Shown: positions 48,070 through 57,776, counted from the first letter of the stretch. The stretch: 64,000 nucleotides of DNA from Phenylobacterium sp. (GCF_019636135.1 NZ_JAHBYD010000025.1:1-64000); one strand, 5' to 3'. Notes: a model not told the origin generated them from the letters alone. A program made the numbers and translations.

Positions 48070-49251
48070 GTGCCCGATGCCCAGGGGCAGTTTGCCGTGC
48101 AGGACGACGAAGGGACCGTCGGCCTCTTCGACTCACCCGGCTTCGAGAAGGACGCCACGGGCCTGGCGCTCTCGGGCGGCGGATACAAGGCCGCGGCCTT
48201 CCACATCGGCGCGCTGATCCGGCTCAACGAACTCGGCGTCCTGCGCAACATCTCGCGCATCGCCAGCGTGTCGGGCGGGTCCATCGCGGCGGGCTACCTC
48301 GGCCTGCACTGGAACGACCTGGCGTTCGGCGCCGACGACGTCGCCACCAACTTCGGCCGGGCGATCGTCGAGCCGCTGCACGACTTCCTGACGGAGGTGA
48401 ACCTCGACGTGGCCCAGGGCATCCTGGGCCTGCTCCTGCCGTTCCGCTCGGGCGCCGACGGGGTGGCCAAGGGCTACGACAAGCACCTCTTCAAGGGCGC
48501 CTCGCTGCAGTCGCTGCCGACGCCGGGGCCCGGCCGTCCGCGCTTCGTGCTGCTCGCCACCAACTACGAGTTGAACTCGCTCTGGCGGTTCTCCAAGCCC
48601 TACGCCGCCGACTACCGCGTCGGGCGGATCGACCAGCCGACCTTTCCGCTCGCCCGCATCGTGGCCGCCTCGTCGGCCTTCCCGCCCTTCTTCTGCCCGC
48701 TGGAGCTCGACCTCGCCGGCCAGACGGTGAAGCCGACCCCCGGCGCCGACCGCAACAGCGGCCGGTTCCTCAAGCGCGCCCTGCTGGCCGACGGCGGCAT
48801 CTACGACAACATGGGCCTGGAGCCGATCTGGAAGCGCTACGGCACGCTCCTGGTCAGCAACGCCGGCGACGCCATCGACGAGGACGAGCACCCGTCGAAC
48901 TGGGCCGGCCTGATGCTGCGCATCATCGGCCTCATGCACCGCCAGGCCGAGAACAACCGCCAGCGGCCGCTGATGCTGCTCGCCAAGCTGGGCCACCGGA
49001 AGGTCGGCTACTGGCCGCTGCGCAACTTCAACGACAACTACCCCAAGCCCTCGCCCGTGCGCCCGCCCGACGACGACATCCGCGCCGCCCAGGGCGAGGA
49101 GGTGCGGCTCTGGTCGCTGGGCCTGAAGGCCTTCGCCCGCCTCGCCAACCACGGCTACAGCCTCTGCGACTCCTCGATGCGCTCCTATTTCGACCGTCTC
49201 GAGCCCGCGCCCCGACTGCCGTTCAACCGCGACGGGACGTTCGTCAGGTGA
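48070..49251 (+). CDS. Patatin-like phospholipase
   Basis: About 393 residues from a GTG at 48070 behind AAAGGGGGTG; no better ATG fits. The patatin catalytic parts are present: the oxyanion loop LALSGGGYKAAAFHIGAL (about 33-50), the nucleophile elbow IASVSGGSIAAG with Ser about 68, and the dyad aspartate in LLADGGIYDNMGLEP near residue 241. It hydrolyses acyl ester bonds of phospholipids and is typically membrane-associated without a signal peptide, as here. Its TGA overlaps the GTG of the metallopeptidase gene, so the two are translationally coupled. Confidence 0.93.
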   Translation: MPDAQGQFAVQDDEGTVGLFDSPGFEKDATGLALSGGGYKAAAFHIGALIRLNELGVLRNISRIASVSGGSIAAGYLGLHWNDLAFGADDVATNFGRAIVEPLHDFLTEVNLDVAQGILGLLLPFRSGADGVAKGYDKHLFKGASLQSLPTPGPGRPRFVLLATNYELNSLWRFSKPYAADYRVGRIDQPTFPLARIVAASSAFPPFFCPLELDLAGQTVKPTPGADRNSGRFLKRALLADGGIYDNMGLEPIWKRYGTLLVSNAGDAIDEDEHPSNWAGLMLRIIGLMHRQAENNRQRPLMLLAKLGHRKVGYWPLRNFNDNYPKPSPVRPPDDDIRAAQGEEVRLWSLGLKAFARLANHGYSLCDSSMRSYFDRLEPAPRLPFNRDGTFVR

Positions 49252-51503
49252 GCGCGCGGTTCCGTCCGCCGCCGGCGAGGCGCCTGCGCGTCTACGCCTT
49301 CGACCCCAACGCCTCGCTCGACCTCGCCTCGGCGAAGTTCAGCCACGCCACGATCTCGCTCCCCTGGGAGGAGGCGGCCCGGCGGGGCGAGGAGATCGAC
49401 GGCAAGGGCGCGGAAGAGCGGATATTCCCCGGGCCGATCAACGAATACCTCGAAGTCATCGACGTCGATCCGAGCAGCAACCAGTTCTACGAGCCCATCG
49501 ACCTCAACGCCCCCGAGGTGCTGGCGCAGGACGGCCTGCCGCCCTCCGAGGGCGACCCGCGGTTCCACCAGCAGATGGTGTTCGCGGTCGTGATGAACAC
49601 CATCAAGCTGTTCGAGCGGGCGTTGGGCCGCAGGGTGATCTGGCGGCCGCAATGGAACCGCGAGAGGCGCACGTACGATCCGACCCCGAGGCTGCGGGTC
49701 TATCCCCATGCGCTGCGCGAGGCGAACGCCTACTACAGCCCCCAGAAGCGGGCCCTGCTGTTCGGCTACTTCAACGCCAGGCAGCGTTCGGCCGGCGCGA
49801 GCTGGATCTTCAGCGCGCTGTCGCACGACATCATCGTCCACGAGACGACCCACGCCATCCTGGACGGCATCCACCCGCGCTATTCCGAGCCCACCAGCGT
49901 CGACAGCCTGGCCTTCCACGAGGCCTTCGCCGACATCGCCGCGCTGTTCTCGCACTTCCAGCTCTACGAGGCGGTCTACGACTTCATCGCCGACAGCGGC
50001 GGGCGGCTGGACCAGAGCGGCCTCCTGAGCGGCCTGGCCGGCCAGTTCGCCAAGGGCACCACCGGCCGCGCCTCGCTGCGGGACTATATCGACAAGGATC
50101 CCGATCCCGACCTCATCGCCACCACGACCGAAGCGCACGAGCGCGGCGCCATCCTGGTGGCGGCGGTCTTCGACGCCTTCCTCAGCATCTACACCGCCCG
50201 CACCGAGGACCTGCTGCGGATGAGCGGCACCCGCCTCGGAACCAGCCAGCACCTGCACCCCGACCTCGTCGCCCGCCTCACCAAGGAGGCCACCAGGAGC
50301 GCCGACCATGTCCTGCGCATGTGCATCCGGGCGCTGGACTACCTGCCGCCGGTCGACGTCGAGTTCGGCGAGTTCCTGCGCGCCGTCATAACGGCCGACA
50401 ACGACCTGATCCCCGACGACCGCCTGAACTACCGCCTGGCGTTCGTGGAGGCGTTCCGCCGGCGGGGCATCTTCCCCGACGCGTGCCTGTCGATGTCGCC
50501 CGACAACCTGCTGTGGGACGAGCCGCCCGAGTTGCTGGCGACCGACGACATCCTGAGGGCCGGCCTGAACCTGATGCCGATCTACAAGCGCCACGAGATC
50601 GCGCCGATCTCCGAGCGCAACCGCCGCAAGGTCTGGTACTGGCTGAGCCAGCCCTACATGACCGTCGGCGACCGTGGCTCCCGCGAAAGCGAGACGCTGG
50701 ACCGGCTGCTGACCGAGGCGAGGGCGATCCTCTCGGCGGACACCGCGACCGGGCTGCCCTACGCCGAGCGCGGAGACCGCGGCGACGATGACGACGACCC
50801 GCCCGCGTCGGCCGGCGGGGCGGATGACCGCAGCGCGGTCGCCGACCGCCTGATGGAGGGCATCCGCCGCAATCTCATCAGCCTGAAGGTCCCGCACGCG
50901 GAGATCCGGGTTCTGCAGGAGGAACTCCGGCGCGCCGGCAGCCATATCGACCAGTGGGACGCGTTGCTGGGCTTCCTGCAGTGCGACAAGGTGCCGGGCC
51001 TCAGCACCGACCCGACGGTGGACGTCGCCTGGGAGGACACCCTCGGGCTCTACTTCCAGCGGCCGTCGGCCCGGCTCGGCCGGAACGGCCGCCCGCGCCG
51101 CGGCGCGAGCCCGCTCTACACCATCGAGGGCAGCTTCTTCGGGCTGAAGGTCGAGGTGCATAGCGTGCGCACGACGCGCCGCGCAGGCCCTGACGGGCAG
51201 GACGTCCGCCAGCTCGTGATCGAGGTCACGCAGCGCCGGGCCGGCTTCCTCGATCCCGGGGAGCAGAAGGCGCGCGACGAACAGGCCGCTTCGTCCCGGA
51301 GCGAAGACTTCACCTTCCGGGGCGGCGCGACCCTGATCATCGACCTTCGCGAGGGGGCGCTCCGCTACGTCATCCGCAAGTCGATCAGCGACGAGCGGCG
51401 GCTGGCGCGGCAGCGGGACTTCCTGCTCAACGCCGACGCCCTGGGTTTCACCTACAACCGCCAGTTCGCGAACGAGCCGTTCGCGATGCTGCATCGGGGC
51501 TGA
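49248..51503 (+). CDS. HExxH (gluzincin/M4-like) zinc metallopeptidase
   Basis: About 751 residues from a GTG at 49248 overlapping the patatin stop (GTGA). HDIIVHETTHAILDGI gives the zinc helix (His198, Glu199, His202), and SLAFHEAFADIAALF supplies the third ligand Glu225 and an aspartate, the gluzincin pattern of thermolysin-like peptidases. No signal peptide. After the catalytic region come a helical part, an acidic linker (GDDDDDPP near residue 510), and a C-terminal domain of mixed strands (YTIEGSFFGLKVEVHSVRTTRR). It may cleave a protein partner of the patatin or MBL enzymes; target unknown. Confidence 0.88.
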   Translation: MSARFRPPPARRLRVYAFDPNASLDLASAKFSHATISLPWEEAARRGEEIDGKGAEERIFPGPINEYLEVIDVDPSSNQFYEPIDLNAPEVLAQDGLPPSEGDPRFHQQMVFAVVMNTIKLFERALGRRVIWRPQWNRERRTYDPTPRLRVYPHALREANAYYSPQKRALLFGYFNARQRSAGASWIFSALSHDIIVHETTHAILDGIHPRYSEPTSVDSLAFHEAFADIAALFSHFQLYEAVYDFIADSGGRLDQSGLLSGLAGQFAKGTTGRASLRDYIDKDPDPDLIATTTEAHERGAILVAAVFDAFLSIYTARTEDLLRMSGTRLGTSQHLHPDLVARLTKEATRSADHVLRMCIRALDYLPPVDVEFGEFLRAVITADNDLIPDDRLNYRLAFVEAFRRRGIFPDACLSMSPDNLLWDEPPELLATDDILRAGLNLMPIYKRHEIAPISERNRRKVWYWLSQPYMTVGDRGSRESETLDRLLTEARAILSADTATGLPYAERGDRGDDDDDPPASAGGADDRSAVADRLMEGIRRNLISLKVPHAEIRVLQEELRRAGSHIDQWDALLGFLQCDKVPGLSTDPTVDVAWEDTLGLYFQRPSARLGRNGRPRRGASPLYTIEGSFFGLKVEVHSVRTTRRAGPDGQDVRQLVIEVTQRRAGFLDPGEQKARDEQAASSRSEDFTFRGGATLIIDLREGALRYVIRKSISDERRLARQRDFLLNADALGFTYNRQFANEPFAMLHRG

Positions 51504-51508
51504 GGACG

Positions 51509-53080
51509 ATGCCGGCGCCCAGCGAGACCGTGTCGGTCCGGATGTATCGTGGCCTTCTCGGCGATTGTTTCCTGCTGCGCCACCAGATCGGAGACCAGCG
51601 GTTCCACGCCCTGATCGACTGCGGCGTGCTGCAGTGCATCGGCGCGGCCGGCGCCAAGCCGCAGACCGGGAAGGGCGCCGCGCGCCTGAAGCAGGCCATC
51701 GCCAGCCTTCAGAAGGACACCCGCGGCGCCGACGGCAGGTCGCGCCTCGATCTGGTGGTGGCCACGCACGAGCACTACGACCACCTGTCGGGCTTCATCC
51801 TCGGCCACGACGCCTTCCGCGACGATTTCGAGTTCGGCGACGTCTGGGTGGCCTGGACCGAGGATCCCGACGACGACCAGGCCAAGGACATCCGCGCGCG
51901 CGGCCGCAAGGCGCTCTCGGCCCTGAAGTTCATCGCGGATCGATCCACGGCGTTCGGGGTCGATGGCGACGCGCAGGCCCGTCTGAGCGTCATCCGCGAC
52001 CTCCTGCAGTTCTATGACGCCGACATCGAGGCATGGGCGCCCGAGCCCGACGGTCTCGGGGCGGCGGCCGGGACCTCGAAGCCGAAGCCGGCCTACGACC
52101 CGGCCAGGGACAGGCCCCGCAGTTGCGCCAACGCGATCGACTGGCTGCGCCATCGGGCGACCGGCAAGGTCTCCTACCTGGAGCCGGGCGACGTGGTGAC
52201 CTTCGGCCTGGGCGAGCGGCTGACCGCGAAGGTGATGGGGCCCCCTCGCAAGGCGGAGCGGCTGCTCCAACTGGACCCCAGCCGCGACGGCGGGCGCGAG
52301 GTCTACCTCCTGCGGCCGGGCGACGCCGCGCCCCTGGAGAGCCGCCTGCGCCTCGGCCTGGCCAAGGGCGACCCCGGCCTGGCGGGACCGGCCGACCTGC
52401 CGTTCTCCCCGCGCTTCCGGCGGCGCGAGTCCAGGACCTCGAAGCACCTGACCGAGCGTCTCTACCGGGCGAAGGAATCCAGCCGCCGCCGCATCGATGG
52501 CGAGTGGCTCGAGACCGCCGAGCATCTGGCCATGAAGATCGACGGCGACGTGAACAACACCTCGCTGGTGCTCGCCATCGAGACCCGGGACAGGCACGTC
52601 CTCCTCTTCCCGGCCGACGCCCAGGTCGGGAACTGGCTCTCCTGGCACGACCAGCGCTATCCCAGGACCGCCAGCGCGGTCGGGACCGAGAGCGCCGCCG
52701 ACATCCTGGGCCGCGTGGTGCTCTACAAGGTCGGCCACCACGGCAGCCACAACGCGACCGCCCGCGACCAGGGGCTCGAGCTCATGACGAGTCCGCACCT
52801 GGCGGCCATGATACCGGTCGTCGAGGACGTGGCGGGCGAGCAGAAGACCCGCCACAATCCCACCGGCTGGGCGATGCCCTTCCGGCCCCTCGCCCAGCGC
52901 CTGGAGGACCTCACGGCGAAGCGCATCCTCAAAGGCGACGGCAAGCGGGCGGACGAGGAGCAGGCCTTCGCGAACTCGCTGTTCGGGCTGACGTATGCCG
53001 GCGCGGGCGCCGATCCGCTGTGGGTGGAGGTCTCGCTGCCCGTCGAGACCCCTGATCCGGCCCATCTGACACATTTGTAA
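51509..53080 (+). CDS. Metallo-beta-lactamase-fold hydrolase (ComEC-like domain)
   Basis: 523 residues, 6 bp after the peptidase gene. MBL motifs: LVVATHEHYDHLSGF with HxHxDH at about residues 87-92, a late aspartate in VLLFPADAQVGNW, and the ComEC/Rec2-type VLYKVGHHGSHNATARD near residue 407. There is no signal peptide or membrane segment, so it is a cytosolic stand-alone relative. A long insertion of about 170 residues between the first and later motifs is unusual. Such proteins act on nucleic acid, nucleotide or phosphoester bonds; its substrate is unknown. Confidence 0.9.
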   Translation: MPAPSETVSVRMYRGLLGDCFLLRHQIGDQRFHALIDCGVLQCIGAAGAKPQTGKGAARLKQAIASLQKDTRGADGRSRLDLVVATHEHYDHLSGFILGHDAFRDDFEFGDVWVAWTEDPDDDQAKDIRARGRKALSALKFIADRSTAFGVDGDAQARLSVIRDLLQFYDADIEAWAPEPDGLGAAAGTSKPKPAYDPARDRPRSCANAIDWLRHRATGKVSYLEPGDVVTFGLGERLTAKVMGPPRKAERLLQLDPSRDGGREVYLLRPGDAAPLESRLRLGLAKGDPGLAGPADLPFSPRFRRRESRTSKHLTERLYRAKESSRRRIDGEWLETAEHLAMKIDGDVNNTSLVLAIETRDRHVLLFPADAQVGNWLSWHDQRYPRTASAVGTESAADILGRVVLYKVGHHGSHNATARDQGLELMTSPHLAAMIPVVEDVAGEQKTRHNPTGWAMPFRPLAQRLEDLTAKRILKGDGKRADEEQAFANSLFGLTYAGAGADPLWVEVSLPVETPDPAHLTHL

Positions 53081-53148
53081 GCCGCGGCGCCCTTGCACTT
53101 CGGCGGCTGCCGGGTTGTCTAGCGACTGGCGTCCACAAGAGTCCGGTC

Positions 53149-54252
53149 TTGCTCGACAGTCCCGCACCCGTCCTTCCGCCGCCGGCGCCCGCCGCCGCGA
53201 CGCTCTACTACGGCGGCGTCGACCAGCCGCCGCAGGCGCTGCGCGACCTTCTGCTGGCGCGCATCGAAGCCGCCACGCCGGGCAGCGAGATCACCTGGGC
53301 CACCTACTATTTCCGCGATCCGGCCCTCGCCGACGCCCTGGTCGCCGCCAGGCGGCGCGGCGTGAAGGTGCGGCTGGTGCTGGAGGGCCGCGCCCGGCGC
53401 GGATCGGTCAACGGCCCCACGATCGAGCGCCTGAAGGCCGGGCTCGGCAGCGACCTGCGCCTGCACCGCTCGTGGCTCCCCGGCCAGCACCTGCACGCCA
53501 AGATCTACGCCTTCTCCGGCGGGCCGGAGCCTGCCGCCTTCATCGGCTCGTACAACCCCTCCGGCGGTGTCGACGACCCCGAGCTGATGAACGACATCGG
53601 CGACCAGGACCGCGGCGAGAACCTGCTGGTCGACTTCCGCGACCCCGACGCCGTGAAGGCGCTCGAGGCCCAGGCCATGCGCCTGTGGGAAGGCCGCTTC
53701 GCCTTCCGGTTCGGCAGGCGCGCCAACAAGGCCAAGCGGGTCGGCGACTTCGCCTTCTACTACTACCCGCGCCTGCGGACCGACGTGGTCGAGCGCCGGC
53801 TGGCCCGCCTCGGTCCCGGCGACGAGGTCAAGGCCGCGGTCTCGCACATGGACAAGGGCCCGTTCGCCGCCCAGCTCGTGAAGGCCGCCGAGCGCGGCGC
53901 GAAGATCGAGCTCGTGGTCCACGACACACGCCGCCGCGTCTCCAAGGGCGTGGTCAGCGAACTGCGCGACGCCGGCGTCGAGATCCGCCGCTATTGCGAC
54001 CCCGACGGTTACCCGATGCACGCCAAGTTCGTGATCGTCGACCACAAGCAGGTGCGCACCGCCTGGTTCGGCAGCCTCAACTACAACTTCGGCTCGCGGA
54101 TCATGAACCAGGAGATCCTGGCCCGCAGCGCCGACCCTGGCCTCGTCGACGCCTTCGACGCCCGCTTCGACCGCCTCGCCGAAGAAGCCGCCGCCCGCGA
54201 CTGCGGCGGCGGACAGCGCGCGGCCGTCGCCAGCGCCGGCACGCAGCCCTGA
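53149..54252 (+). CDS. Phospholipase D-like protein (two HKD motifs)
   Basis: 367 residues from a TTG at 53149; no ATG or GTG fits and the start is uncertain. Two PLD half-domains: the first HLHAKIYAFSGGPEPAAFIGSYNPSGG (His116, Lys118), the second MHAKFVIVDHKQVRTAWFGSLNYNFGSRIMNQE (about 291-310). In the first half-site the usual HxKxxxxD aspartate is replaced, while the second is canonical. Activity could be nuclease or phospholipase. It is the last of the patatin-peptidase-MBL-PLD run, 68 bp after the MBL stop. Confidence 0.88.
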   Translation: MLDSPAPVLPPPAPAAATLYYGGVDQPPQALRDLLLARIEAATPGSEITWATYYFRDPALADALVAARRRGVKVRLVLEGRARRGSVNGPTIERLKAGLGSDLRLHRSWLPGQHLHAKIYAFSGGPEPAAFIGSYNPSGGVDDPELMNDIGDQDRGENLLVDFRDPDAVKALEAQAMRLWEGRFAFRFGRRANKAKRVGDFAFYYYPRLRTDVVERRLARLGPGDEVKAAVSHMDKGPFAAQLVKAAERGAKIELVVHDTRRRVSKGVVSELRDAGVEIRRYCDPDGYPMHAKFVIVDHKQVRTAWFGSLNYNFGSRIMNQEILARSADPGLVDAFDARFDRLAEEAAARDCGGGQRAAVASAGTQP

Positions 54253-54266
54253 ACCCCATCCCCTGA

Positions 54267-54412
54267 ACGTCATCCCCTGAACGTCGTCCCCCGGCTCTTG
54301 TCCGGGGGACCCACTGGGCGGTGAGTTCGAAAGTCCTCTCGGCGTCGCCGCTGCACATCTCCGGTGACTCACAGCCCAATGGATGGCCCGGACAAGCCGG
54401 GCCATGACGAGG
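54267..54412. repeat. Imperfect inverted-repeat region
   Basis: GTCATCCCCTGAACGTCGTCCC is partly tandem, GGCTCTTGTCCGGGGGACCCACTGGG faces CCCAATGGATGGCCCGGACAAGCCGGGCCATGAC. It resembles the family at 33536-33687 in its TCATCCC/CATGAC ends. A possible terminator for the PLD gene. Confidence 0.5.
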
Positions 54413-54543
54413 AGCAGAAGGGAGCACGGCCTTACCGCGGCCGCACCCGCTGCACGCCCCCAGGCACGTCGGCGGCGGCCATTCTGACGTGGCGTCAGGC
54501 GCGGGCTGCGCTAGCCTCGGGCAAAAGCGGGAGGACGAAGGTC

Positions 54544-55551
54544 ATGAGGGATTTCGCCGGCAAGTTCGCGGTGATCACGGGCGGCGGCACGGGCATGGGC
54601 CGCGAGCTCGCGCGCCAGCTCATCGCCGAGGGCTGCTCGGTGGCGATGTGCGACGTCTCCGAGGAGAACATGGCCGAGACCATTCGCCTGTGTCAGGCGG
54701 ACGGCGTCCCGCAGGGCGCGAAGATCACCGCCCACCGCGCCGACGTGGCCCGCGAGGACGACCTCGTCCGCTTCCGCGACGAGGCGGCCCGGCTGCACGA
54801 CACCGAACGCCTGCACCTGCTGTTCAACAACGCCGGCATCGGCGGCGGCGGCTCGATGGTGAACCCCGACGAGCGCGAGGACTGGGAGCGCACGTTCAAC
54901 GTCTGCTGGTACGGCGTCTACTACGGCTGCCGCACCTTCATGCCGATGCTGCTGGCCGCCGACGAGGCCCACATCGTCAACACCGCCAGCGTCAACGGCT
55001 TCTGGGCCAGCCTGGGGCCGAACATCTCCCACTCGGCCTATGCGGCCGCGAAGTTCGCGGTGAAGGGCTTCACCGAGGCGCTGATCACCGACCTGCGCAG
55101 CAACGCCCCGCACGTGAAGTGCTCGGTGGTCATGCCCGGCCACATCGGCACCGACATCGCCGGCAACTCGCGCAAGGTCACCCGCGGCGACTGGAGCGAC
55201 AAGCTGACCCCCGACGAGCTCGCCACGGCCCGCCGGCGCATCGAGCGCATGGGCATGGACCCGACGCAGATCCCCGACGAGGCCATCGAGGCCATGATGG
55301 TCGAGCAGGCCCGCCGCTTCCGCGACGACGCGCCGACCAGCGCCGCGCAGGCCGCCACCATCATCCTGGACGGCGTGAAGGCAGAGCGCTGGCGCATCCT
55401 GGTCGGCGACGACGCGATCATCATGGACCGCATGGTCCGCGAGACGCCGGAGGAGGCCTACGAGGTCAGCTTCTACGACCGCATGACCAAGGAAGTGGGC
55501 TGGCAGCTCGGCGGCCTCGGCCGCGCCGCCCCCGAGCCGGAGAAGGCCTGA
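54544..55551 (+). CDS. Short-chain dehydrogenase/reductase
   Basis: 335 residues from the ATG at 54544. MRDFAGKFAVITGGGTGMGRELARQL is the TGxxxGxG nucleotide-binding motif; LLFNNAGIGGG is NNAG; the catalytic serine is in IVNTASVNGF and the Tyr-Lys pair in SAYAAAKFAVKGF. The C-terminal part (IIMDRMVRETPEEAYEVSFYDRM) is longer than in classical SDRs of 250 residues. NAD(P)-dependent oxidoreductase of an alcohol or keto substrate; which one is not clear. Confidence 0.94.
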   Translation: MRDFAGKFAVITGGGTGMGRELARQLIAEGCSVAMCDVSEENMAETIRLCQADGVPQGAKITAHRADVAREDDLVRFRDEAARLHDTERLHLLFNNAGIGGGGSMVNPDEREDWERTFNVCWYGVYYGCRTFMPMLLAADEAHIVNTASVNGFWASLGPNISHSAYAAAKFAVKGFTEALITDLRSNAPHVKCSVVMPGHIGTDIAGNSRKVTRGDWSDKLTPDELATARRRIERMGMDPTQIPDEAIEAMMVEQARRFRDDAPTSAAQAATIILDGVKAERWRILVGDDAIIMDRMVRETPEEAYEVSFYDRMTKEVGWQLGGLGRAAPEPEKA

Positions 55552-55659
55552 CCGAACCCCTGGTCCGGCGAATGCCGGGAGCCGGGCCCGTGGTCCCGCT
55601 TGCGGCGTGGCGAGCGGGCCCCAAGTCATGAGCCGAGCGCCGACCGGAGGACGACCGCC

Positions 55660-55932
55660 ATGTGCCGCAACATCAAGACCCTGTTCAACTTCGACCCCCC
55701 GGCGACGGACGACGAGATCCAGGCCGCGGCGTTGCAGTTCGTCCGCAAGCTCTCAGGCTTCAACACGCCCTCGAAGGCCAACAGGAAGGCGTTCGACCGC
55801 GCGGTCCACGACGTCGCCCACATCGCCCACCACCTGCTGCAAGACCTCGAGACCCAGGCCCCGCCCCGCGACCGTGACGTCGAAGCCGCCAAGGCCCGCG
55901 AGCGCAACGCCGTCCGCTTCGCCAAGGCCTGA
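55660..55932 (+). CDS. DUF2277 family protein
   Basis: 90 residues: MCRNIKTLFNFDPPATDDEIQAAALQFVRKLSGFNTPSKANRKAFDRAVHDVAHIAHHLLQDLETQAPPR. MCRNIK-LFNF-PPAT is the DUF2277 signature. GGAGG precedes the ATG by 10 bp. Short cytosolic protein of unknown function, widespread in alphaproteobacteria and actinobacteria. Confidence 0.95.
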   Translation: MCRNIKTLFNFDPPATDDEIQAAALQFVRKLSGFNTPSKANRKAFDRAVHDVAHIAHHLLQDLETQAPPRDRDVEAAKARERNAVRFAKA

Positions 55933-56033
55933 CTTCCCTTCCCGCGAGCGGGAAAGGAAGAGGCGCCCCCGCGTCAGCCTTCCCCCTCGCGCCGCCACGG
56001 GCGATGATGCGGGCGCTTGAGAGGAGGCGTATC

Positions 56034-57773
56034 GTGGCCGAGTACGACCTGGTGATCCGTGGCGGGACGGTGTTCGACGGCTCGGGCGGGGCGCCCGTCG
56101 TCGGCGACGTCGCGGTCCGCGGCGACCGCATCGTGGCCGTGGGCCGGGTCGACGGCGCGGGCCGCGAGGAGATCGACGCCGCGGGCCTGATGGTCACCCC
56201 CGGCTGGGTCGACATCCACACCCACTACGACGGCCAGGTCACCTGGGACTCGCGGCTCACCCCCTCGTCCACCCTGGGCGCCACCACCGTCGTCACCGGC
56301 AACTGCGGCGTGGGCTTCGCGCCCGTCCGCAAGGGCGACGAGGACACCCTGATCCGCCTCATGGAAGGCGTGGAGGACATCCCGGGCGCGGCCCTGCACG
56401 AGGGCCTGTCGTGGGAATGGGAGAGCTTCGCCGAGTTCATGGACGCGGTGGACGCCCTGCCGCACGACATCGACGTCGCCGTCCAGGTCCCGCACGGCGC
56501 GCTGCGCGTCTACGTCATGGGCGAGCGCGGCGCGAACCGCGATCCGGCCACGCCCGACGAGACCCGGCGGATGCGCGCGCTCACCGCCGAGGCCGTCCGC
56601 GCCGGGGCGCTGGGCTTCTCCACCACCCGCACCATGGTCCACCGCACCGCCGACGGCGACCTCACCCCCACCATCGGCGCCGCCCGCGCCGAGATGGAGG
56701 CCATCGCGGCCGGCCTCGCCGACGCCGGCTCGGGCGTCCTGCAATGGGTCAGCGACTTCGCCGACATGGACGAGGAGTTCGCCCTCATCCGCGATCTGAC
56801 GAAGATCGCCGGCCAGCCGCTGAGCTTCTCGCTCGTGCAGGCCGACGTGGTCCCCGACCGCTGGCGCGAGCTCATGGCCCGCATGGACGCCTCGGTCGCG
56901 GAGGGCTACCCGATCAAGGCCCAGGTCGCCGGACGCCCGGTGGGCCTGATGCTGGGCCTCCAGGGCTCGGCGCACCCGTTCATCAGCCGCCCGTCCTACG
57001 CCGGGATCGCCGACCTGCCGCTCAGCGAGAAGGTCGCGCGGATGAAGGACCCGGCCTTCCGCGCGCGCCTCATCGCCGAGGCGCCGGCCAAGGGCCACCC
57101 GTTCATCAACTCGCTCGCCGGCGCCCACCACAAGATGTACGCCATCGAGGGCGGCGCGGTGGACTACGAGCCCGATCCCGCCACCAGCCTGGGCGCCCGG
57201 GCCAGGGCGCTGGGCGTCGACCCCGACGAGCTGGTCTACGACGCGCTGATCGCCGACGAGGGCCGCGCCTTCCTGTTCTTCCCGATGCACAACTACGTGG
57301 AGGGCAGCCTCGACAACGTCCACGCCATGCTGACCAACCCGAACTGCCTCTCGGGCCTCTCGGACGGCGGCGCGCACGTGGGCGCCATCTGCGACGTCAG
57401 CCTGCCGACCTTCATGCTCACCCACTGGTGCCGCGACCGCACCCGCGGGCCGAAGCTGGACCTCGCGCGCACCATCCGCGCCCAGACCCTCGACACCGCC
57501 CGCGCCGTGGGCCTCGAAGACCGCGGCGTCGTGGCCGCCGGCTACCTCGCCGACCTCAACGTCATCGACTTCCCGCGCCTGAAGCTGGGCGTGCCCTACA
57601 TGGTCTACGACCTGCCCACCGGCGCGCGGCGCCTCATGCAGGACGCCGAGGGCTACGTCGCCACCGTCAAGTCCGGGCAGGTCATCTACCGCGACGGCCA
57701 ACCCGCCGGCCCGCTCCCCGGCCGCCTCGTCCGCGGCCGCCAGCCCGCCCCGATGCTGGAAGCGGCGGAGTAG
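56034..57773 (+). CDS. N-acyl-D-amino-acid deacylase-like amidohydrolase
   Basis: 579 residues from a GTG at 56034 with GAGAGGAGG upstream; the family starts as here, AEYDLVIRGGTVFDGSGG. Metal-site blocks: LMVTPGWVDIHTHYDGQVTWD (HxHxD), TVVTGNCGVGFAP with the cysteine that replaces a ligand in this family, FPMHNYVEG, and late LSDGGAHVGAICD. D-aminoacylases remove acyl groups from D-amino acids; many relatives have other amide substrates. Cytosolic, single gene, with palindromic element C directly after it. Confidence 0.93.
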   Translation: MAEYDLVIRGGTVFDGSGGAPVVGDVAVRGDRIVAVGRVDGAGREEIDAAGLMVTPGWVDIHTHYDGQVTWDSRLTPSSTLGATTVVTGNCGVGFAPVRKGDEDTLIRLMEGVEDIPGAALHEGLSWEWESFAEFMDAVDALPHDIDVAVQVPHGALRVYVMGERGANRDPATPDETRRMRALTAEAVRAGALGFSTTRTMVHRTADGDLTPTIGAARAEMEAIAAGLADAGSGVLQWVSDFADMDEEFALIRDLTKIAGQPLSFSLVQADVVPDRWRELMARMDASVAEGYPIKAQVAGRPVGLMLGLQGSAHPFISRPSYAGIADLPLSEKVARMKDPAFRARLIAEAPAKGHPFINSLAGAHHKMYAIEGGAVDYEPDPATSLGARARALGVDPDELVYDALIADEGRAFLFFPMHNYVEGSLDNVHAMLTNPNCLSGLSDGGAHVGAICDVSLPTFMLTHWCRDRTRGPKLDLARTIRAQTLDTARAVGLEDRGVVAAGYLADLNVIDFPRLKLGVPYMVYDLPTGARRLMQDAEGYVATVKSGQVIYRDGQPAGPLPGRLVRGRQPAPMLEAAE

Positions 57774-57776
57774 CTT

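Noticed and set aside
47175..49247. Reading the metallopeptidase frame back to 47175 as one giant protein
   Set aside because: Upstream of 49248 the frame is an Arg/Pro/Gly-rich out-of-phase reading of the methyltransferase and patatin genes; the GTG at 49248 is the natural start.
49185..51494. 769-codon minus-strand open frame over the metallopeptidase
   Set aside because: Antisense shadow; the plus strand has the HExxH and gluzincin glutamate motif and coupling to the patatin gene.
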